A stretch of 38,099 nt of DNA from Thermoplasmata archaeon (GCA_020054475.1 JAHWGJ010000002.1:1-38099); one strand, 5' to 3'. Shown: positions 17,638-26,054, counted from the stretch's first letter. Made by a program: numbers and translations. The notes: generated by a model not told the origin, from the letters alone.

Positions 17638-18850
17638 TCATTTTTCCTTTTTTTATCACCTTATTAACTAAATTAATACCAAAATGATAAGGAATAAACA
17701 TATAATTAGGACAATCCAAAATTATAATATCTGCCTGTTTTCCAATTTCGATACTTCCAATTTTATTATTTTCACCAATTGCACAAGATGCGTTGAAAGT
17801 TGCAGCAGTAATTGCCTCAGCTGGAGTCATCTTCATATTTAAGCAAGCAAGTTGTATAATAAATTGCATACTCTCTGTCCAACAATTTGGATTTAAATCA
17901 GTAGCAATAGCAACAGGAATTCCATTGTCAATCATATATCTAGCATTTGCATATTCTTTCATCATTAGGGAAAATGGAGTAGCTGGCAATAAAACACCAA
18001 TAATGCCTTTTTTGGCCATCAATTTTAATCCATCTTTTGAAGATCTCAATAGATGATCAGCACTGATAGCTTTTAATTCTGCTGCAAGGGCAGCACCTCC
18101 CGTATCAACAATTTCATCCGCATGTATCTTTGGGATCAAACCCAGTTTCTTTCCTGCATTTAAAATAATTTTTGCTTGTAAGACATTAAAAACTCCTTTT
18201 TCACAAAACACATCGCAAAATTTAGAATATTTTGATACCTGAGGCATCATGTCATTAATAATAAGATCAACATAATCATCAATTTTATATTCATTTGGAA
18301 TTGCATGAGCTCCTAAAAAGGTTGATATTATATCAATTGGATGGGAGTCATTTAATATTTTTTGAGCTTTCAGAATCTTCAACTCTGTTTCTAAATTTAA
18401 GCCATAACCGCTTTTTCCTTCGCAAGTCGTTGTTCCATATTCCAACATCTTATTTAAACGAAATTTACTCTGTTCAATTAAATCAATGATATTTGATTTA
18501 CGAGTTTTATTAACTGTATAATAAATTCCACCCCCTCTATTTAATATATCCATATAAGAAAAACCATTAAGTTTCATATCTAATTCAAATTCCCGTGAGC
18601 CTGAGAATACAATGTGAGTATGAGAATCTACAAAACCAGGCATAACAATTTTTCCTTTTGCATTAATTTTTTTTATAGCTTTATATTGAAGATTCCTTCC
18701 AATATCGATAATTCGATCATCAATTATTGCAATAGATCCTTTTTTTATTATTCCAAGTTCATTCATCTCTGATTTTATTCGAGGTTGATTTTTCCCTTTT
18801 AAAGTTAAAATTTCATTAACGTTTTCAATAAGAATATCTACCGTTTTCAT
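17627..18850 (-). CDS. hutI: Imidazolonepropionase
   Basis: A 407-aa amidohydrolase that opens 4-imidazolone-5-propanoate to N-formimino-L-glutamate in histidine degradation. Visible family blocks are FVDSHTHIVFSGSREFE (metal-binding HTH), GGGIYYTVNKTR, TTCEGKSGYGLN, FLGAHAIP, KIHADEI, SADHLL, LLPATPFSLM and ATDLNPNCWTESM (metal-binding Asp). All are intact. The longest ORF starts at TTG (18862); the ATG at 18850, with GGGAT about 7 nt upstream, is preferred. It is divergent from ftcD, the next enzyme of the pathway, with only 57 nt between the start codons, so shared control is likely. HutH and HutU are not in this window. Confidence 0.93.
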   Translation of the reverse strand: MKTVDILIENVNEILTLKGKNQPRIKSEMNELGIIKKGSIAIIDDRIIDIGRNLQYKAIKKINAKGKIVMPGFVDSHTHIVFSGSREFELDMKLNGFSYMDILNRGGGIYYTVNKTRKSNIIDLIEQSKFRLNKMLEYGTTTCEGKSGYGLNLETELKILKAQKILNDSHPIDIISTFLGAHAIPNEYKIDDYVDLIINDMMPQVSKYSKFCDVFCEKGVFNVLQAKIILNAGKKLGLIPKIHADEIVDTGGAALAAELKAISADHLLRSSKDGLKLMAKKGIIGVLLPATPFSLMMKEYANARYMIDNGIPVAIATDLNPNCWTESMQFIIQLACLNMKMTPAEAITAATFNASCAIGENNKIGSIEIGKQADIIILDCPNYMFIPYHFGINLVNKVIKKGKMINF

Positions 18851-18907
18851 CTCAAATCCCAAATAGTTAAAAGAGAAACCTAGATTAAGGGTTTGCGGTG
18901 AAAAAAA

Positions 18908-20569
18908 ATGATCAAAATAGTAGAATGTGTGCCAAATTTTAGTGAGGGAAAAGATAAATCAGTCATAGAAGCAATTTCAGGTGCTATTAAAGCAGTATCA
19001 GGAGTAAAACTACTGGACGTTGATCCAGGTGCAGACTTTAACAGAACTGTTTATACTTTTGTTGGTGAACCTGAATCTGTGCTTGAAGCCGCTTTTCAAT
19101 CTGCTAAAATTGGTACAAGTCTTATTGATATGCGAAATCACAAAGGTGAACATGCTAGAATGGGGGCTTTAGATGTAATGCCTTTTATACCAATTAAAGG
19201 TGTTAATCAAAATGATTGCATCACTCTTTCAAAAAGATTTGGAAAAAGAATGGCAAAAGAATTAGGTGTTCCAGTATTTTTATACGCAAATTCTGCCATA
19301 AAATCAGATAGAATTAAACTTCCAGATATAAGAAAAGGTGAATATGAGTCTCTTGAAGAAAAATTTAAAGATCCTTCATTTAAACCAGATTATGGTAAAC
19401 CAATATTTATTCCTAAAAGTGGAGCAACAGCAACAGGAGCAAGAGAAATACTTATTGCATATAATATAAATTTAAGCACAAATGATAAAACAATTGCCTC
19501 AAACATAGCTGGAAAAATTAGAACAAGCGGGATAATAAAAAAAGATAAAAACGGTGAAAAAATAATTAAATCAAATGGTAAACCTGAGAGAATACCAGGT
19601 AGATTCAAATTTGTTCAAGCAGGAGGTATGATGTATGATGAAAACATGGCTCAGGTTTCAATGAATCTATTAAACTTTCATAAAGTTTCAATGCATAATG
19701 TTTATGAGGCAGTAAAAGAGGAAGCAAATAAATTCAATATAAAGGTAACAGGCAGTGAAATAGTTGGATTAGTTCCCATGGAAGCTCTATTACTTGCAGG
19801 TAAATTTTATTCTAAGAAAGAAAAAATAGATAATATAAAAGAAGAAAAACTAGTTGAAATTGCTACAGAAAAACTAGGTTTATCAAATTTATATCCCTTC
19901 TTACCAGATGAAAAGATAATTGATTATATGGTTGAAGAAAAAAGTAAGCTTATCTCATTAAATATTAAACAATTTCTTACAGAACTTGCATCCTCATCGC
20001 CTGCACCTGGAGGTGGAAGTGTTGCAGCTTTATCTGGTGCATTATCATCAGCTTTATCAGCAATGGTCTGCAATCTTACTATTGGAAAAGATAAATATCA
20101 AGATGTTGAAAAAGATATCAAAAAATCTCTAAAAAAAATTGAAAAAATAAAATCAAAATTAATTGAATTAATAGATTTAGATACAAATGCATTTAATGAG
20201 GTTATCAAAGCCTTTAAAATGCCTAAAAAAACTGAAGAAGACATTAAAAAAAGGAAAAATGCAATACAAAAAGGTTATAAAAAAGCAGCTATGATTCCTT
20301 ATAAAACCGCAAAAACTTGTCAAATGATTCTAGATATTGCTCAATTATTAGTAGAAAAAGGCAATAAAAATTCTATAACAGATGTTGCAGTTTCTGCACT
20401 AATGGCCAATTCGGGTGTAAAATCAGCAATATTAAATGTTAAAATTAATTTAGGATCAATAAATGATCAAAAATATGTAAAAGAAATATCAAAAGAATTA
20501 ACTGAAATTGAAAAACAATCCGACATCCAAACAGATAAAATCATGAAAAATATTTTAAATCAAATCTAA
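18908..20569 (+). CDS. ftcD: Bifunctional glutamate formimidoyltransferase / formimidoyl-THF cyclodeaminase
   Basis: A 553-aa fusion, as in animals and some bacteria. The N-terminal transferase half (about 1-300) moves the formimino group from formiminoglutamate to tetrahydrofolate. It shows VECVPNFSEGKD, VDPGADFNRTVYTFVG and the catalytic-region histidines in DMRNHKGEHARMGALD. The C-terminal cyclodeaminase domain (about 355-553) begins FLTELASSSPAPGGGSVAA and makes 5,10-methenyl-THF plus ammonia. The same domain family includes methenyl-THF cyclohydrolases. GCGGTGA is a good SD 7 nt before the ATG. It is divergent from hutI and is followed by fhs after 67 nt, matching the reaction order. Confidence 0.94.
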   Translation: MIKIVECVPNFSEGKDKSVIEAISGAIKAVSGVKLLDVDPGADFNRTVYTFVGEPESVLEAAFQSAKIGTSLIDMRNHKGEHARMGALDVMPFIPIKGVNQNDCITLSKRFGKRMAKELGVPVFLYANSAIKSDRIKLPDIRKGEYESLEEKFKDPSFKPDYGKPIFIPKSGATATGAREILIAYNINLSTNDKTIASNIAGKIRTSGIIKKDKNGEKIIKSNGKPERIPGRFKFVQAGGMMYDENMAQVSMNLLNFHKVSMHNVYEAVKEEANKFNIKVTGSEIVGLVPMEALLLAGKFYSKKEKIDNIKEEKLVEIATEKLGLSNLYPFLPDEKIIDYMVEEKSKLISLNIKQFLTELASSSPAPGGGSVAALSGALSSALSAMVCNLTIGKDKYQDVEKDIKKSLKKIEKIKSKLIELIDLDTNAFNEVIKAFKMPKKTEEDIKKRKNAIQKGYKKAAMIPYKTAKTCQMILDIAQLLVEKGNKNSITDVAVSALMANSGVKSAILNVKINLGSINDQKYVKEISKELTEIEKQSDIQTDKIMKNILNQI

Positions 20570-20636
20570 AGCTTAGTAATACAATTTGTAAAATTGCAAA
20601 ATTATAAGTATATCTATATAAGATTCATTCAGGAAA

Positions 20637-22286
20637 ATGAAACCTGATATCGAAATTGAAAAATCTGTAAATATTCAAAACATTAACAATATTGCAGAAA
20701 AAGCTGGAATTAAGTCAGAGGAAATAATTCCATGTGGAGATTATAAGGCAAAAATTTCTTTAGACATAATTAAAAGAATTAAAGGGAATAAAGATGGAAA
20801 ATTAATCCTCGTTACAACAATAAATCCAACCCCTGAAGGGGAAGGAAAAACCACAATAACAATAGGTCTCGCGCAAGCTTTAACTAAAATAGGTAAAAAA
20901 ACAATGCTTGGAATTAGAGAGCCTTCATTAGGTCCAATAATGGGATTAAAAGGAGGCGCTACAGGGGGCGGATATTCTCAAGTCGCACCAATGGTGGACA
21001 TCAACCTTCATTTTACAGGAGACATGCATGCAATAACAAGTGCAAATAATCTATTATCTAGTCTCTTAGATAATCATATACATCACGGTGATAAATTTCA
21101 CATAGATCAGCGATATATTGTTTTTCCAAGAGTATTAGATATAAGTGACCGTGCTTTGAGAAATGTTGTCGTAGGTTTAGGGGGACCATATGATGGTGTT
21201 CCTCATGGAGATTCATTTTCAATTACGCCTGCATCAGAGATTATGGCAATTTTATGTTTATCCGAAAATTTGATGGATTTAAAGGAAAGATTAAGTAAAA
21301 TAATCGTAGCTTATACTTACGATAATAACCCTATTACATCTAATGATTTAAAAGCGGTAGGCGCAATGACCGTTCTATTAAAAGAAGCGATTAAACCAAA
21401 TCTTGTACAAACATTGGAAGGAACACCTGCTTTCGTCCATGGAGGGCCATTCGCAAATATAGCTCATGGAACTAGTAGTCTAATATCAACTAAAATTGGC
21501 TTAAATCTATCAGATTATTTTATTACCGAAGCTGGTTTTGGATCAGAACTTGGTGCTGAAAAATTTTTCAATATTGTATGTAGAACTGGCAACTTAAAAC
21601 CTGATGCAGTCGTAATGGTTGTCAGTATTAGAGCACTTAAACATCATGGGGGTGGAAATGATCTTGATTCGGTTAAAAAAGGTTTAAAAAATCTAGAAAA
21701 ACATATTGAAAATATTACTCAATTTGGAGTTCCATTAATTGTTGGGATAAATCATTTCAATAATGATAAAAATAAAGAAATTGATATTGTAGAAAAATTT
21801 TGTGAGTCAAAAGATATTCCTGTAGCTTTAGTAGATGTTTGGCAACAAGGTGGTGAGGGCGGAATTGAATTAGCTGGAAAATTAATAAATCTTATACATA
21901 ATAAAAAATCAAAATTTCACTACCTTTATGATCTTAATCAACCAGTCAAAGAAAAAATTGAGATTATAGCAAAAAAAATGTATGGTGCAAATAGAGTCAT
22001 ATATACAATTTCTGCTGAAAAAGATATTAAGCTATGCAGTAATCAATGTCTAAATGAACTACCTATTTGTATCGCAAAAACACAATATTCTCTATCAGAT
22101 GATTCAAATCTATTAAGTCGACCAAAAAATTTTAAAATAACAGTAAATAATATTAAATTTTCTGCAGGAGCCGGATTTTTAGTTCCAATGACGGGTAAAA
22201 TTACAACAATGCCAGGTCTACCAGCTAAACCAGCAACTGAACAAATTAATATAGATAATACTGGAAGAATTTATGGCTTAGGTTAA
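20637..22286 (+). CDS. fhs: Formate--tetrahydrofolate ligase
   Basis: A 549-aa enzyme interconverting formate + ATP + THF with 10-formyl-THF + ADP + Pi. The P-loop PTPEGEGKTTITIGL (about 64-78) and blocks REPSLGPIMGLKGGATGGGY, FTGDMHAITSANNLL, GTPAFVHGGPFANIAHG and TEAGFGSELGAEKF are typical and complete. The C-terminal glycine-rich TGKITTMPGLPAKPA is present. Beside ftcD and hutI it most likely works in the direction that conserves ATP and releases formate from histidine-derived C1 units. An ATTATAAG element at about 20601-20608 lies about 32 nt before the ATG. AGGA occurs only 2 nt before it, too close for a normal SD, so a short-leader or leaderless start is inferred. Confidence 0.96.
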   Translation: MKPDIEIEKSVNIQNINNIAEKAGIKSEEIIPCGDYKAKISLDIIKRIKGNKDGKLILVTTINPTPEGEGKTTITIGLAQALTKIGKKTMLGIREPSLGPIMGLKGGATGGGYSQVAPMVDINLHFTGDMHAITSANNLLSSLLDNHIHHGDKFHIDQRYIVFPRVLDISDRALRNVVVGLGGPYDGVPHGDSFSITPASEIMAILCLSENLMDLKERLSKIIVAYTYDNNPITSNDLKAVGAMTVLLKEAIKPNLVQTLEGTPAFVHGGPFANIAHGTSSLISTKIGLNLSDYFITEAGFGSELGAEKFFNIVCRTGNLKPDAVVMVVSIRALKHHGGGNDLDSVKKGLKNLEKHIENITQFGVPLIVGINHFNNDKNKEIDIVEKFCESKDIPVALVDVWQQGGEGGIELAGKLINLIHNKKSKFHYLYDLNQPVKEKIEIIAKKMYGANRVIYTISAEKDIKLCSNQCLNELPICIAKTQYSLSDDSNLLSRPKNFKITVNNIKFSAGAGFLVPMTGKITTMPGLPAKPATEQINIDNTGRIYGLG

Positions 22287-22338
22287 AAAAGATTAGATGC
22301 GAATACTTTATATTATTCTGAAATATACTTGATATAAT

Positions 22339-22359
22339 GTAAATATAAATTATGTTTAC
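22339..22359. promoter_or_regulatory. 21-nt imperfect palindrome upstream of the RPA gene
   Basis: The arms GTAAATATAA and TTATGTTTAC around a central A are inverted copies, apart from one T/G position that would still pair as G-U in RNA. It lies in the 150-nt spacer between fhs and the RPA gene, about 80 nt before the RPA start. A transcription-factor operator is one reading; chance in AT-rich DNA is another. Confidence 0.3.
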
Positions 22360-22378
22360 TAAGTGGGGGAAAATTAAT

Positions 22379-22403
22379 AAAAAATATTATCAAAATATTT
22401 TTT
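22379..22403 (+). terminator. AU-only stem-loop after fhs, possible terminator
   Basis: A perfect 10-bp inverted repeat (AAAAAATATT / AATATTTTTT) with a 5-nt loop ends in a run of six T on the plus strand. It could stop fhs transcription or form in the leader of the RPA message. The stem is entirely A-U and therefore weak, so confidence is low. Confidence 0.25.
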
Positions 22404-22425
22404 ATATTTAATTAAATAAATCCAT

Positions 22426-22430
22426 GGAGG
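22426..22430 (+). promoter_or_regulatory. Shine-Dalgarno that decides the RPA start
   Basis: GGAGG lies inside the first possible start codons (ATGGAGGAT at 22424) and 8 nt before the ATG at 22439. This places the true start at 22439, since the upstream ATG would be covered by the ribosome-binding site. Confidence 0.8.
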
Positions 22431-22438
22431 ATAATAAA

Positions 22439-23737
22439 ATGACATTAAAAGATCTTACATCACATATTGAAGATATAAAAAAATCATTAAATTCAGAATT
22501 AGAGCAAGTAGATCAAAAGGAACTAGAAAAAGAATTGAAAAAATTTCTAGAATATGGCGTTCCTATAGAACAAGCAAAAAAAACTATTATTAAAAAATTT
22601 GGTGGTGAAACAATTTTCAATAACCAATCTAATACAGATAGAACGTTAATATCAAAACTTCAACCAAATGACCAAAATGTTAACTTACTATGTCGAGTAA
22701 TTTCAATAAACCCAAAAGATATTTTAGTTAAGGGCGAAAATAGGAAGATTTTTTTTGGAATTCTTGGAGATGAAAGTGGAACAATTTCATTTACAGCCTG
22801 GAATAATATCGATATAGAAAAAGAGGATGTTATTGAAATATCAAATGCTTATACAAGAGAATGGCAAGGAAATATTCAACTTAATTTTGGAGATAGAGTA
22901 AATATAGAAAAAACAGATAAAAATAAATTACCTCCCGAGGCTTTTAAACCAAAAAAAGTCAAAGTAAATGAATTAAAATCAGGTATTGGATCAGTTGATA
23001 TAACAGTTTTAATATTGGAAATAAATGAACGAGTGGTAAATGTAAACGGAGAAAATAAAACAGTTTTTTCAGGAATTATTGGAGATGAAACAGGAAAAGC
23101 ACAGTTTACATCGTGGTTTGATTTTAAAATTAAAGAAGGTTTAACCTATCAAATAACAGGAGGATATATAAAATCTTGGAGGGGGATTCCTCAGTTAACA
23201 TTTGATGAAAATTCTACAGTAAAAAAACTATCTAAAAATACCATCGCAGAAGATGCTATAATTACAAAAAAATTGCAAATTCACGATTTAATCAATAAAA
23301 AAGGAGCAATTGATATTAAAATTGAAGGAACATTAATCGAAATAAAGGCTGGATCCGGTATTATTACTCGATGTTCAAAATGTAATCGAGCTTTAAGGGA
23401 TAACGAATGCACAATACATGGTAAAATTGAAGGGAAAACTGATCTGAGAATTAAATCAATAGTTGATGATGGAACTGGAGCTATAAATATAATATTAAAT
23501 AAAGATTTATCTGAAAAAATCTTAGATAAAAAATTCCAAGATTATGAAAAAATAAGTCAAGAGGATGCAATAAACGATATTTCAAAAAAATTATTTGCTC
23601 AAAGAGTTCTAGTAAGTGGAAACGCACTAAGTGATGATTATGGAACAACACTAATTGCAAAGGATATAGATATAATAAATATAGATATTAAACAAAAATC
23701 TGAGAAAATATTACAAGATTTGGAGGAATTACAATGA
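22439..23737 (+). CDS. Replication protein A, multi-OB-fold single-stranded DNA-binding protein
   Basis: A 432-aa ssDNA-binding protein for replication, repair and recombination. An N-terminal helical region (1-55) precedes three OB folds. The first (about 70-155) has LGDESGTISFTAWN, and the second (about 175-260) has IGDETGKAQFTSWFD, an obvious repeat of the first. The third (about 283-400) contains a zinc ribbon with C312, C315, C324 and H327 (CSKCNRALRDNECTIH) and DDGTGAINIILN. This is the architecture of euryarchaeal RPA with a zinc finger. The start was set at 22439 by the GGAGG 8 nt upstream. The stop overlaps the start of the partner gene by 4 nt (ATGA), showing translational coupling. 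Confidence 0.92.
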   Translation: MTLKDLTSHIEDIKKSLNSELEQVDQKELEKELKKFLEYGVPIEQAKKTIIKKFGGETIFNNQSNTDRTLISKLQPNDQNVNLLCRVISINPKDILVKGENRKIFFGILGDESGTISFTAWNNIDIEKEDVIEISNAYTREWQGNIQLNFGDRVNIEKTDKNKLPPEAFKPKKVKVNELKSGIGSVDITVLILEINERVVNVNGENKTVFSGIIGDETGKAQFTSWFDFKIKEGLTYQITGGYIKSWRGIPQLTFDENSTVKKLSKNTIAEDAIITKKLQIHDLINKKGAIDIKIEGTLIEIKAGSGIITRCSKCNRALRDNECTIHGKIEGKTDLRIKSIVDDGTGAINIILNKDLSEKILDKKFQDYEKISQEDAINDISKKLFAQRVLVSGNALSDDYGTTLIAKDIDIINIDIKQKSEKILQDLEELQ

Positions 23738-24654
23738 AAAGAGAACAAGCTTGGAGGATTTTTGCAAGTGAGTATAATGATTCAAAAATAGAAATAAAAG
23801 GAGAAGGAGAAATGGTTCCTTCATACATAATTACTCCTCTAGGTGCTAAAATCAACAGAGTCTTCATAATAGGAGTTCTAACTGATGTAGAAAATGTTTC
23901 AGATAGTGGAGATTTTGTGAGAGCTCATGTATCTGACCCTACTGGTGTTTTTACATTATACTCTGGACAATATCAGCTGGATATAACAAATGAATTATCA
24001 AATATCGAAGTACCTGCTTTCGTAGCTGTTGTTGGAAAAATAAGAACTTACGTACCTGAAGATGGTGAAGAAATGTATACCTCAATAAGACCAGAAAAAA
24101 TAATTGAAGTTAATGCAGAAACAAGAGATAAATGGATTGTTGAAACTTGTGAAAGTACAAAATATAGAATTGAAGCTTATCTTGAAGCAAAAAAAATGAA
24201 TGAACCAAAAATTGATGATTTAATCAAATTAGGATTCAATTCTAATCTCTCTGAAGGTATAGTAACCGCATTACAATCATATGAACGTATTGATTTTATG
24301 AAATACATTCAATTAATAAAGGAATCGTTAGAATTCATAAACCCAAATAAAAAAAATTCTTATGATGATAATAAAAAAATTGATAGAAAAGAAATTATCA
24401 ATGATAAAGAAGAAAAAAATGAATTAACAGATGCAGATATTGAAGAAGAAAAGGCAATTTTTAAAGAAATTGAGAATAATGTCCTAGAAATTATTAAACA
24501 AAATGAAGATGAAGACGGCGCATCATGGGATTCAATAACTGAAAAATGTGAGAAAACAGGACTTGATAAAGATTCTATTGAAGAAGCAATAAATTCACTT
24601 ATGGATAAAGGATTAATTTTTGAACCAGTTCTTGGAATAATAAAAACTACTTAA
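23734..24654 (+). CDS. RPA-associated protein (COG3390-type), OB fold plus winged helix
   Basis: A 306-aa partner of RPA. The N-terminal OB fold (about 30-125) includes VFIIGVLTDVENVSDSGDFV and VSDPTGVFTLYSGQY. A central helical region is followed by a highly charged linker (about 205-245), and a C-terminal winged-helix-like domain (about 247-303) contains WDSITEKCEKTGLDKDSIE. In haloarchaea and other euryarchaea such genes sit directly behind rpa genes and are needed with them, which the 4-nt overlap here reproduces. The SD GGAGGA is 7 nt before the ATG, inside the RPA gene. The winged helix probably mediates protein or DNA contacts, as in RPA32, by analogy. Confidence 0.87.
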   Translation: MKREQAWRIFASEYNDSKIEIKGEGEMVPSYIITPLGAKINRVFIIGVLTDVENVSDSGDFVRAHVSDPTGVFTLYSGQYQLDITNELSNIEVPAFVAVVGKIRTYVPEDGEEMYTSIRPEKIIEVNAETRDKWIVETCESTKYRIEAYLEAKKMNEPKIDDLIKLGFNSNLSEGIVTALQSYERIDFMKYIQLIKESLEFINPNKKNSYDDNKKIDRKEIINDKEEKNELTDADIEEEKAIFKEIENNVLEIIKQNEDEDGASWDSITEKCEKTGLDKDSIEEAINSLMDKGLIFEPVLGIIKTT

Positions 24655-24756
24655 AAAAAAAAATTTGTAAAAATTTCATTTTGATACTATTTCTAGTTAA
24701 TTTTAAATATTTTCTTTTAAAATACTATAATGGTTAGTTTGAGGATGGTGAATTAA

Positions 24757-25098
24757 ATTAAAAAATTTAATGTAAACAAAAAATTACTAAATAAAAAAGA
24801 TCCTTCACTATTTGAGCTATTTCAACTAGGTGATAGAGTTAAACGTACATATTTAGATGGCAATGCGGAGGAATATAGTGGAATAATTATGGAAATTTAT
24901 ACAGACAGTATTGACATTTATTGGGATTCACTTGATGGTAGATATCAACCACAAAAAATTGAAAATATATTTAATAATTACAAATTAAAAGATATATTTA
25001 ATGGAAATAAAAATTATTCCCCAATAAAAAAGAATAAAGATATATTTAAAGATATTTTTAAAATTTTATATTTTGATATATTAATGTATATATATTAA
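24757..25098 (+). CDS. Hypothetical protein, probable ATT start codon
   Basis: A plain ATG reading would begin at 24889 (69 aa), but the frame is open back to 24757 and the extra 44 codons look coding (DPSLFELFQLGDRVKRTYLDG, then NAEEYSGIIM). No ATG, GTG or TTG occurs in the extension. ATT at 24757 has GGTGA 5 nt upstream and directly follows the TAA of an 8-codon ORF (24730-24756) in the same frame. The resulting 113-aa protein has a compact beta-rich domain (GDRVKRTY...GIIMEIYTDSIDIYWDSLDG, residues about 23-65) resembling SH3/KOW-like barrels, then a lysine-rich, weakly hydrophobic tail. Function unknown. A nonsense mutation at 24754 in a gene starting at ATG 24730 is the main alternative. 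Confidence 0.65.
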   Translation: MKKFNVNKKLLNKKDPSLFELFQLGDRVKRTYLDGNAEEYSGIIMEIYTDSIDIYWDSLDGRYQPQKIENIFNNYKLKDIFNGNKNYSPIKKNKDIFKDIFKILYFDILMYIY

Positions 25099-25184
25099 AA
25101 TATTTAATTCGTTATACAAGTAAATGAGAAAATTCAAAAACATGTAGTAAATACAAAGTAAATGCTAATTAGAGAAGGAATTGG

Positions 25185-25376
25185 ATGAATAGAGAAGCGG
25201 GCCCATTAATAATTGCAATATTATTACCAATTATAGTGGTATTATTAATTTTTTTATATATAAATGGATATGACATTACTACATATTTTAAAAAAATTGA
25301 TATAATTTATTATATAGTAGTTTTTCCAATAGCTTTGGGTTTGTTAGTCGCTATTTTAAGATATAAAAAAGAATAA
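25185..25376 (+). CDS. Small two-TM membrane protein
   Basis: A 63-aa protein with two hydrophobic helices (about 7-27 and 40-58) and a short polar loop between them (NGYDITTYFKKID). It ends in RYKKE, so by the positive-inside rule the C-terminus is probably cytoplasmic. GAGAAGGA lies upstream of the ATG at SD distance, which supports real translation. No family is recognised. It lies 86 nt after the preceding hypothetical gene and converges on the IMPACT-family gene. Confidence 0.65.
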   Translation: MNREAGPLIIAILLPIIVVLLIFLYINGYDITTYFKKIDIIYYIVVFPIALGLLVAILRYKKE

Positions 25377-25395
25377 ATCATCAAATTTTAGATAT

Positions 25396-25782
25396 TTAAT
25401 TATGAATATTTTTAGATATATAATGTATAATAACAGATTCACCAACATTTTTAAATGATCTTGATACCCCGCCAACACCCAAATGTATGCCTCCAAAAAT
25501 TCTTGACACACATAACACATTACTTTGTAAACTATATTTTTTTAATAATTCAAGTAAAATTCTACCAGGATGCCCAACCTCACCATCGTTTTTAAAGGAA
25601 TTAAAAATTTGAGTATTATTCTCAGATAAATTTATTGCATAACAATGATGATTAGCTTTATTATATAATTTTTTATGAAGTTCAATGATTATATCAATTT
25701 CCTCTTTTTTTTCAATACAATATAAATGACCGAAAAAAATTGAGTTTTTTACAGTCAATTTTCCAACAGATAGCTCCTCCAT
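25396..25782 (-). CDS. YigZ/IMPACT family protein (UPF0029)
   Basis: A 128-aa protein equal to the N-terminal IMPACT domain: strand-rich start (SVGKLTVKNSIFFGHLYCIE), the ANHHCYA motif, NDGEVGHPGRILLELL, and VSRIFGGIHLGVGGVSRSF. The C-terminal DUF1949-type domain of bacterial YigZ (about 200 aa in total) is absent, as is common in archaea. The family's biochemical role is uncertain; the eukaryotic member regulates Gcn2. No SD precedes the ATG, and a TATA-like TTTATTATATCC is centred about 27 nt upstream, so it is probably leaderless. Confidence 0.85.
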   Translation of the reverse strand: MEELSVGKLTVKNSIFFGHLYCIEKKEEIDIIIELHKKLYNKANHHCYAINLSENNTQIFNSFKNDGEVGHPGRILLELLKKYSLQSNVLCVSRIFGGIHLGVGGVSRSFKNVGESVIIHYISKNIHN

Positions 25783-25803
25783 GTAGCAAGATATAATAAA
25801 AAA

Positions 25804-25815
25804 GGATATAATAAA
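25804..25815 (-). promoter_or_regulatory. TATA-like element for the YigZ/IMPACT gene
   Basis: Minus-strand TTTATTATATCC is centred about 27 nt before the ATG at 25782, which would give a leaderless transcript. It shares the 122-nt divergent spacer with the promoter of the 49-aa gene. Confidence 0.4.
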
Positions 25816-25869
25816 TTTATTTCATAACACTATCTTAAAAAAAAACGGAAATATGTGTACAACAAACCA

Positions 25870-25877
25870 TTTATAAA
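25870..25877 (+). promoter_or_regulatory. TATA box of the 49-aa protein gene
   Basis: TTTATAAA is centred about 31 nt before the ATG at 25905. It is one of the clearest TATA boxes in the window and supports the short ORF behind it as a real, leaderless gene. Confidence 0.5.
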
Positions 25878-25904
25878 CATAATCATACAATTAGATAGAT
25901 AAAT

Positions 25905-26054
25905 ATGATTATTGCAGGACTTTTATCTAGTAAATCAGAGGCTGAAGAAATTGAATACATTGCAAAAATATTTACAGTAAAAAATAGGGTCCGATTTATT
26001 GTAAGAAAAGAATTTATCAATGAATTATTAAGTAAAGAAGAAAATCATAAATAA
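25905..26054 (+). CDS. Small hypothetical protein (49 aa)
   Basis: The ORF runs from MIIAGLLSSKSEAEEIEYI to KEENHK and ends with TAA at 26052-26054. It predicts a short strand, an amphipathic helix (SEAEEIEYIAKIF), another strand (RVRFIVRK) and a charged C-terminus, a plausible small folded unit. Support comes from the TTTATAAA box about 31 nt upstream and from coding-like composition. No family is recognised. The dtdA gene begins 43 nt downstream on the same strand and may be co-transcribed. Confidence 0.6.
   Translation: MIIAGLLSSKSEAEEIEYIAKIFTVKNRVRFIVRKEFINELLSKEENHK

Noticed and set aside
22287-22438. tRNA or other structured RNA gene between fhs and RPA
   Set aside because: Almost pure A/T, without cloverleaf arms or a GTTCRA motif; only short palindromes are present.
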